Source: Cheilinus undulatus (Eukaryota; Chordata; Actinopteri; Labriformes; Labridae). Taken from it: a stretch of 64,000 bases of DNA. The stretch spans positions 32,820,151-32,884,150 of the forward strand of contig NC_054877.1 of assembly GCF_018320785.1 (NCBI RefSeq), in the 5' to 3' direction. The position numbers and the translations under genes are program-made. The notes under the pieces are model-generated. The model had not been told where the DNA came from and ran no database searches. It saw nothing but the letters and a program-made list of their open reading frames with translations. Position 1 is the first letter of the stretch; each line of letters starts with the position of its first letter. This document shows positions 56,654 to 64,000 of the stretch, in pieces.

Positions 56654-59600
56654 TTAAAATATGCCATCAAATATTCCAATGAATGCTTCCTCTTCCTTGT
56701 TGTTGGTACTGAAACATACGTGGAAAAAAAGGGTACCGTCTTGTGTTCAAAAGAAAAAAAGGTACTCATTTTTTTAAAATGGTTTGTTATTGTATTTTTC
56801 TCTACCTTCCATTGACAGACGAACTGGTGTCAGCTTGGTCACTTATTGATGAGAAGAAATCAAACCTGGCGAGTGGGGCCCAATGAGTCTTGCTCCATTT
56901 GGGGGGATTTTCTGGTGTTTTCATAGTGATCTCTTCACTGAAGACGTGTCTCTGCAAGAGAGGGAAGATGGTTAAATGTCACATGCCTGTAGTATCCCAG
57001 CATCTCATGATAGACCAGAAAAGATTTTAGAAAGCTGTAAACAGGCACTTTTTGTGAAGTTTAAGAAGAGTCAGAGTCAGTTTTGCTACTCATAAACTTG
57101 CACATTTCCATTCATTCAGATAAGTACTAAAAGGGGATTTTTCTTGTATGATTTTTCTTTGATATCCACAATCCATAATCTGGTGTCTTTCATTAATCAA
57201 CAGCACATGATTAACTGTATTTAATAGTTGGAAAATAAGTCCATCAAATTAACCATAAACTCTTCTTACATACAAAGGCAAAAAGGAAATGCACTAGGGC
57301 TGTACATCTATACTGGTCTCTAGGCTTGATTTGAATCCACTTATTCTGTCATTGTTTAAACTTGATGCAATATCATGATGGATTGTATTCTCAATTTTCT
57401 ATATAACTGCACATGGATACTTTGATGACTCGAAGGAGAAAAGCAGCCAGATAAATATTGACTAAATTTGACTGATCACAGTGATTTAGAAATCAGTGTC
57501 AACATAAATGTCTCTAAGTAAATCAATACAAATAAACTGTATAGGTTCAGCTGTGGATAAAAGATCTACAAGTAATGCCCAAAGGTAGTTATTAATGAAT
57601 TTTTTGTCACTGTATCAATGAAAAATCATCCATGTCTAAATCAAAATGCATCATAGAAAAGATGCATTTTAACAACCCTAATCTGCAAAAACATAATTAT
57701 GTAAGCACCTGCTTATTCCTGTCAAGTGTGATCCTCTTCTGTGGTCTAAATGTGACTCCTGGTGAGGGTCCTGGTCTTCTGATTTTAGGATTTAAAATGG
57801 GTGAAATTGACCTGAAAAAGAACAATTGGACATTTTTTTTTCTTGGCCACAATATAAAACCTCAGTGCTCTACTAGACTAAATTGATGCGATTGGGTGCA
57901 CAATTTTGAGGCCTTACCCCAAGGGTGTTCTGGGAGAGATGACAGCAGACTGTTTGGTTTGTGAATAATTGTGGAAACCTGGTGTCGATCCAGCTGTGAA
58001 ACCTGAAAATAAAAAATAAGTGCACTTGTAAAAATCACCACACTGGTTGACATTGATTCCATTAGAATTATGTATGAATTAAATGTATGATCATTTATGT
58101 TTCGCAGTTACAGTATACCCCGATATTAACTGTGACCTTAACTTCACTCTACCTGGTGTGCTATAGCCAACAGACTTCTGGATTGGAGGTTCAGCATTAG
58201 TAGCATGTGAGACGATGGATGTCTCACTGGCATGCACCAAGTTCTCGTCATCAAAGTCGCCCCAGTCGTCCCATTCATTTCCAAGGTCAAAGCTCACAGT
58301 GGGTATGTGTGAGTTTGATGTGTTTTCACGGGGAGCACACTGGTTTGACATGGCAGATGACCTCTTTGAGTAAGACGAGCTTGTTGTATTGATCTGGTTT
58401 GGAAGGTGCCTGTGGGTCTGACGTTCTCTGTTCATCAAGACTGAGGAACCTGAGAACAGAAAAAGAAACAAGACTGTGGTTGTGAAAGTAGGATTGGTTA
58501 CTTTCCAGTTATTGGGATGACAAAAAGAAAGGTGACCATACTACCAGTTACACTAAGCACTTTCTATGGCCTTCTGCTTTTTCTTCTCATTTTTTAGGGT
58601 TGATTTTCCCTCAATTGCTAATATAAACAATTATACTACTTTTATTTTGTGTGTCAATCATGCAATGTTGCTGTCTTTTTTTGGCACATTCATAGAAATC
58701 TGCCTTCCACAATTAAAAAAAATACTTGAGATCACAACTTGTGTTTTGCACAGGAGAACATCAATTTCCCTGTGACAAGTTTTTTTTTTCAAAACAACAG
58801 TAATTTACTTGTTACCACAAGGAAACAGAGTTAAATGATCTTAATGCTTCTGTATACAAAGAGCACATTTTTAATGACTTTGCAAACAACACCATTTAAC
58901 TTCACTGTTGTTTTTCTGGGTGTGTCTATAGCTTCTGGATGCCCTGTGCTGTGATCAGTAAACGTTATTTGCCAGTATACAGGTATTTACTGACATGAGC
59001 TAATGGAGCTTAACAACTGACAGAATGTTAAGTAGGATTACAGATAATTAGCTGCAGTAGTATGGTCTACACAGTGAAAGTTAGTTGATTTGTGTTACTT
59101 TGATGGTGAGTGTGAGACACTGCAGGTGTTAGGAGAGGTCCCTCCATCTCGGTCATGTCCAACAGGTAGTCAGTATAATCTAAAATATATGACAGAAAAC
59201 AGAAAAATACAATCAAAGATCACATAAGTGTTTAATTTTCTTTGTTTGGGAGTATGTTGCTTATGTCACATATTTACCGCGGTCAGCATCGTCGAGATAA
59301 ACTGTCTCTGGCAGTTGAGGGAAGTCGTCTCTAATCAGGTCAACAGTCTCAGACTGAGGTGTAACTGAAGCTTCATACAAACTTCTTCCATAACTTTATC
59401 AAATCAAATATTTTCAGCAATTGTTGGGGTACCATGGTCATATTTGAACTTAAAAAATAAATAAAGTAAAATATTTCTCCCTGAATACCTGGAAACAGGA
59501 GGTAGTCTCTCTTTGGGTTTGTAAGAAAACTCTTGGATGTTGATGGACCTAGACTCCTGGTTCATTCTTATCTGTAAAACAAAGAATGAAACACACATAC

Positions 59601-62600
59601 TTGGCTTAATTTAAATATACAAACATATTTTTGCAGAACTTTACCACTCTCTCTTCCCCTCAAATACAGTCTGGCTGCAGGCCCTCATCCCTGATACCCA
59701 CTCTCACAGACCGTTCATCTGAAATGCCATCACCGTCATAAGTGCCATTTGCTGGTACAACGTATCTCAGTTTTAGATTTTTTGTATCTTTATTCAACTT
59801 TATCCATAAACCAAGTCTGGAAGGAACATTCATGAAATAACCACACTGTAAATATTATAGACTAAGCAACACTTCATAAATTAAACAGAGAAAAAGGTCA
59901 GAGGTCTAACCTGAGGATAAATTATGTACAGTTCTGTTTTAGAAGTAGTTACTTCATAGTTAGATTTAGCGGTGTCATACTTAGCAAACATAACAAAAGC
60001 TAATATACAATAGTTGTGAAATGTAACTAAGTAGCTTACGTAGCTGCTTTGTGAGATTAGCTTTAGCTGTGTACCGACTTTAGCTACATAGCTTATGCAG
60101 TTATCGAAGCTGCATAAGCTACGCTTGTTGTGTTCATGGAGGACAAGCTTTTTTCCTGTGCACAGACTGTTTACCCAGCTTTATTAAGCATTTTGTTATC
60201 AGGTTTGCAAGTCAGGTTTTAACTTTTAATTTTGGTATCCTAACACGTACCCTAACTCTAAACAGAAGTTCATCCAATTTTATTTAAAAAGATTTAGCAT
60301 GCATTTCCATCCTGACAGTGTCATTTATTTAGAAAAATACACAACAGTATGCATGCAGCTTGCATATTTTTGTCCAAAATGTTACAAACGTGAGAATTTT
60401 TGACAAAAGAATCTTAGAAAACTCACACATTTCATTTTTTAAACATATTCTCATGTGTAAACTATGCCTTTTAATTCTTTTTTAAGATTTTTTTTGGCAT
60501 CTTGCCTTTGTTTGGATAGGACAGTGGATGGAGGAGCAAACTGGGCAGAGTGAGGAATGACATGTCACAAGCTGGACTTGAACCCCGGTGTCTACTCTGA
60601 GGACTAAAGCCTCTGTGCCTGGGGTTTGACCTAACCAGTTGGCTTTCCGCACCACATGTAAACCCAATCTGAATCAAATTTTAAAACTGCATATATAGGC
60701 AAAGCAAATATACTTTTGGATTGCATTTAACAGATGCACATACTACTTAACAGTATACAGTTAAGTACCAATGGTATTGTTGATGAGATAAATTTAGCTG
60801 TTTCTTATGATTTTTGTGCTTTTTTATGGACATGGAATATGCCTGTATTTTTTATTCATGCAGAAATTCAGCTCCTCTATCGCTGACATTTCTTTAATAT
60901 GATCTTAACTGGTCGTGACTTGGCAGTGACTCATCAGCTTCCTCTGCAGACTCAACGTGAGGGAAAGGCAAGGCAGGTGTTTTTTTTCTCAGCAAAATAT
61001 TGCATAAGCGCATTTTGAATAATGTTCTGTTATGTTTAGAGTGGTCTAACCTCTTGTTTGTATGTCATTTCAATCAAAGACAAATTGAATGGTGATAAAT
61101 CAAAGCTGTACAACTATTTAGTTATCTTCTTTGTAATAACGCAATCACTGCAAAAAGTAAAATATGCAGGTTTGGACAGACTCCAGAAATGTAATCTGTC
61201 CTCTGCCTCACCTTGAGTCGTTTGACAGGAGTCTGTGCAAGCGTGTTGCTCCTACTCTTCAGGTCATCCAAATAGGAAGAAAAACTGGATTCTTGATTTG
61301 ATGGCCTCTTCCGTGCAACAGTTACACCTACTTTACCTTCAAGGGGTGACACATTTGAGCTTTTATCCACAATAAGGTGAGAGAATCTTTACTATATTTA
61401 CTATCAGGAATAGAAAATTAAAGCACAAGTTGGTACTTAAGTGCACATGAAGACCCACGATTCAAAACAGGGTCACACTCACAGCAGTCGTGCGCACAGA
61501 GATCCTTCTTCTTGCAGAGATGGTTGCAATGTCTTTTGTTGCCTGGGTTAATTTGTTGCATTTTAAACAGAGAAAAATGATCAACCATTAAAAACATTGA
61601 TACCAATCTGATCTTTTTGTACTCACTAAATAGGCATTGACAAAGCTAAAGTACCTGAGTCTGTGGCAGATATGAGGTTTTCCTTCTGAGCTGCAGCCTG
61701 AACCGGAGGCTGTGGATTCAGTGCAGAGGACTGCGAGCTCTGTTCAGTAGGATCATATGATGTGTCATACACATTATCAGTTTTAAACCTCCTGGCTTTG
61801 GAGTAGTACACGTTGAATTTGTGCTGGATGTCCAGACCCACTGTAGAGGAGGAAACAGCTCAAATGTAAAGTGAATGAACTTCCTCATTATAGTACTGAT
61901 ACAAAGTGAGGTTCAGGATCCTAAAACAAGGATATTCATAGATATTATGGATTCATTTCCAAAGATATTTCCATGGTTACCATATTCTGAGCTGATGAGG
62001 TTGACGCTGATTTCCTCTCCTTTCGATGCCTTTGTTACCTCAATCTTCTTCGACCAGCTGCCACATTTCAACAGCACCGTGTCCCTGCAAGAGGAGAATG
62101 CCTGATGAAAAAATCAAAGCACTATTGATTCTCAAACCATTTTTTACACAAGAGTGAAAAGTCTGTGTTGAGTAAGTAGCATTAAACTAGAGGAAGTCTG
62201 TTTATTTAGCCTGTTCATTTTCTTACGTGATTCTCTGCAGGAAGACCACGGCGTTATCAGAGTTCCCAATAATCAGAGTGACATAGTGATGGTCAGGAGC
62301 AGTTCTCCTGGACAGGAGCTGGGCTTGGTTTTTAAGGTTCACCTTCATCACTACTTCAGCCATGGTACAGCTGTACCTTGGGAGCTGAAAAATACAGCAA
62401 CAGCATGAAAGAAAAAAAGCAACAGAGCTCTCAAATAAAAACACACAAAAAATAAAAGGCTTCTTTATGAAATTTGAATAATCTTTACCTGCTCCAGAGT
62501 GACTTCATACTTTGGGAGATGTGTGACAGACTCTCTGATCTGATTGCCAAATGGGGGATGTCTGTTGAGAATCTAAATAGATTTAATAATAATAAATAAA

Positions 62601-63754
62601 ATTATTTAAAAAATACTTCACTCTGTAAGTTCTTGGAAAAATAATTTGTTTTGCAAAGAACCATGGAAGAGTATCAGGCACATGTGTCAACAGATTTGTG
62701 ACAAGGAAGATTTATATTCTTCATTATGCACTTCAGAAAAGAAAAAAGTCAAAATGACGAGGAGAAAAGCTGCAACAAAGAGAGAGAAGCTTGAAATGAG
62801 GAGAGAAAAAATATTGAGAAAAAAATCAAAATTACAAAAACAGAGTGAAGTCTGACACTGTATTTTAACACTATTTTTGACCTTGTGAGTTTTTCCCTGG
62901 ATTGCTTAACTTTTGTCAAAGTAAACAATGAAAGAAATATTTCTCCTGTCATTTTTTCTTTCTTGGGCCTGACCCTGCTCCATAGTAGGCACGGCATCTA
63001 ACATTTTTCTTTACACATTTACTTTTAAAGGGAACATATGCAAAAACCCCCTTTTTCAGGGTTTTCTAACAAAAAATATGTGCCCCTGGTCTGTCCACAA
63101 TCCCTTTAGATCCCCCCCCCCCCACCTTCTAGAAAATGTGTGCTGAAACAAGCTCTTCTCAGATTTTCCCCTCATGATGTCATACGGGGAGTTAGCAACG
63201 CCCCCAGGTGCAGTTGGCCCTCCCCACTTTGGAAGAAAGTTCCAACCTCCTCTCCACACATTCCTGAGATGGGCGTGGTCAGGGGTGGAGTCAGACAGCT
63301 CAGTAACATTTATAGGCACAGACACAGAAACAGCTTGTTCTGAGCAGGACTGAAACAGGGGGTTTTTGTTTGAAATACAAAAATCCTATACTGGAGTGTT
63401 TTTTCAGCAACAAACTTCCCAGGCATGTTTTGGGGACCTCTGAGACCAGTATAAACTTCTCTTACAGGGGTAAAATATGTCCCTTTTAAGGGTAATTTCA
63501 ACGTTAATGTTTTGAGGCATCTGTTTATAACGGTGACATTTGGTGATCACATTTGAGGCAGCCTGGCCTCCATCCACTCTGATTCAGCAATAATAATAGA
63601 TTAATCAACTCCTGGTAACATCACATCACTTGCATAATTTACTAACAAAAGTGTTTTCTTCTACTGACCAGCTCAAGTTCTCTGGGATTGATTTCCTCTA
63701 TTTTGCTGAAAGTAGTGAGTCCAGCATTCACCATGGCAGTAGATAGGGTCTGGC
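56654..63754 (-). CDS. hfm1: Meiotic ATP-dependent DNA helicase Hfm1/Mer3, C-terminal part (5' exons lie beyond the window)
   Basis: Fifteen exons in transcript order: 63754-63669, 62572-62489, 62384-62227, 62084-61981, 61840-61655, 61542-61483, 61336-61212, 59571-59489, 59393-59278, 59179-59099, 58449-58153, 58002-57918, 57811-57709, 56951-56806 and 56708-56654. They join to the last ~588 residues. Conserved order: LSTAMVNAGLTTFSKIEE and ILNRHPPFGNQIRESV (end of the Sec63-like region), APDHHYVTLIIG, SWSKKIEVTKAS, GLDIQHKF, the zinc-binding CNHLCKKKDLCAHDCC, SYLDDLKSRSN ... PVKRLK, the acidic EWDDWGDFDDENLVHASET and the terminal EEEAFIGIFDGIF. The helicase core is outside the window. Hfm1 promotes crossover formation in meiosis. 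The 3' acceptor of exon 59393 could instead lie 9 bases further in. The last two exons were tied together by phase and the conserved terminus. Confidence 0.92.
59829..60318 (+). repeat. AGCT-rich dispersed repeat, copy 3 (short)
   Basis: The left flank (ACATTCATGAAATAAC, AAAAAGGTCAGAGGTCTAAC, GTTCTGTTTTAGAAGTAGTT) and right flank (CGTACCCTAACT, ATTTTATTTAAAAAGATTTA) match copy 2. The AGCT-rich core here is only about 200 bp. In the hfm1 intron between exons 61212 and 59571. Confidence 0.65.
60470..60658 (-). mobile_element. tRNA-derived SINE, inverted
   Basis: Read on the minus strand: GCCAACTGGTTAGGTCAAAC (A-box region), GGGGTTCAAGTCCAGC (B box), then the tail CATGTCATTCCTCACTCTGC and an A-rich end. 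Same family as 42399-42540. In an hfm1 intron. Confidence 0.65.
63029..63485. mobile_element. TTAA-flanked MITE in hfm1 intron
   Basis: TTAA at 63025-63028 and 63486-63489 bracket ends AGGGAACATATGCAAAAACC and, from the right, AAGGGACATATTTTACCCC. It has an internal C run (63113-63123) and no coding frame. It is different in sequence from the 46.2 kb element but has the same target site. Confidence 0.7.
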
Positions 63755-64000
63755 CTGAAACAAATAATATTTAGTTTTATGGCTCTGATGGAAAGTATGC
63801 CTGGTTTAAAAACAATGAATAAAAACAAAACTCTTGCCTATTGACTTAATGATACTGCAGTTCAAAGCAGTGGGTTAGAGATGGAAAGGGAGGACTGCTT
63901 ACCTTTCACCATCAGTGAAATTATCTTGTCACCCATACCATTAAGCAAACCTGGTTACAGTAGTAATCCAGTCATTCAGAATGCTATTAGAATTTGGAAA

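Noticed and set aside
63903-63950. A 48-bp candidate hfm1 exon (GMGDKIISLMVK) with GT-AG borders that joins in phase to exon 63754-63669
   Set aside because: The encoded residues do not resemble the segment that precedes LSTAMVNAGL in Hfm1 as I remember it (a KLWENS...QLEKIG type). The match to splice signals alone is weak evidence.

Overview
The window is a stretch of ray-finned fish (teleost, probably percomorph) nuclear DNA. It has spliced genes with GT-AG introns, many teleost Tc1/mariner elements, MITEs and tRNA-derived SINEs, and AT-rich intergenic DNA. Five protein-coding genes can be read exon by exon: gfi1 (+, 13.1-15.3 kb), rpap2 (-, 34.7-16.4 kb), glmn (+, 35.2-44.4 kb), cdc7 (-, 55.1-46.8 kb) and the 3' part of hfm1 (-, from the right edge to 56.65 kb). 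For every gene the exon phases add up to an uninterrupted reading frame: 397, 654, 598 and 616 residues, plus the last ~588 residues of Hfm1. The block corresponds to human 1p22 (GFI1-RPAP2-GLMN ... CDC7-HFM1).

Layout. 1-13 kb is intergenic. It holds an AGCT-rich dispersed repeat, a CACTATATAG-type MITE, two Tc1-like remnants (one carrying a SINE-like insertion), an ATTTTAGTC-type MITE and degenerate short-unit arrays. gfi1 lies at 13.1-15.3 kb. It converges tail to tail on rpap2, whose last intron (8.6 kb) carries two Tc1 elements, a retroposed transcript fragment and a possible conserved noncoding element. rpap2 and glmn are head to head, with 565 bp between their start codons. glmn converges on cdc7, whose long 3' UTR probably contains a TTAA-flanked MITE. 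The cdc7 5' end is followed within 1 kb by a fold-back MITE and then the 3' end of hfm1.

Functions. The genes do not form a pathway. gfi1 encodes a SNAG/six-zinc-finger repressor of haematopoiesis, rpap2 an RNA polymerase II CTD phosphatase, glmn the RBX1-binding ubiquitin-ligase inhibitor glomulin, cdc7 the replication-origin kinase and hfm1 the meiotic crossover helicase. Their proximity reflects old vertebrate synteny. I found no CRISPR array, operon, retrovirus-like element or convincing new gene system. The points most worth a second look are the orientation of hfm1 relative to cdc7, a candidate GC-AG first intron in rpap2, an alternative Hfm1 C-terminus by intron retention, a processed fragment with a 12-bp target duplication inside a Tc1 copy, and the repeat families shared across the window.
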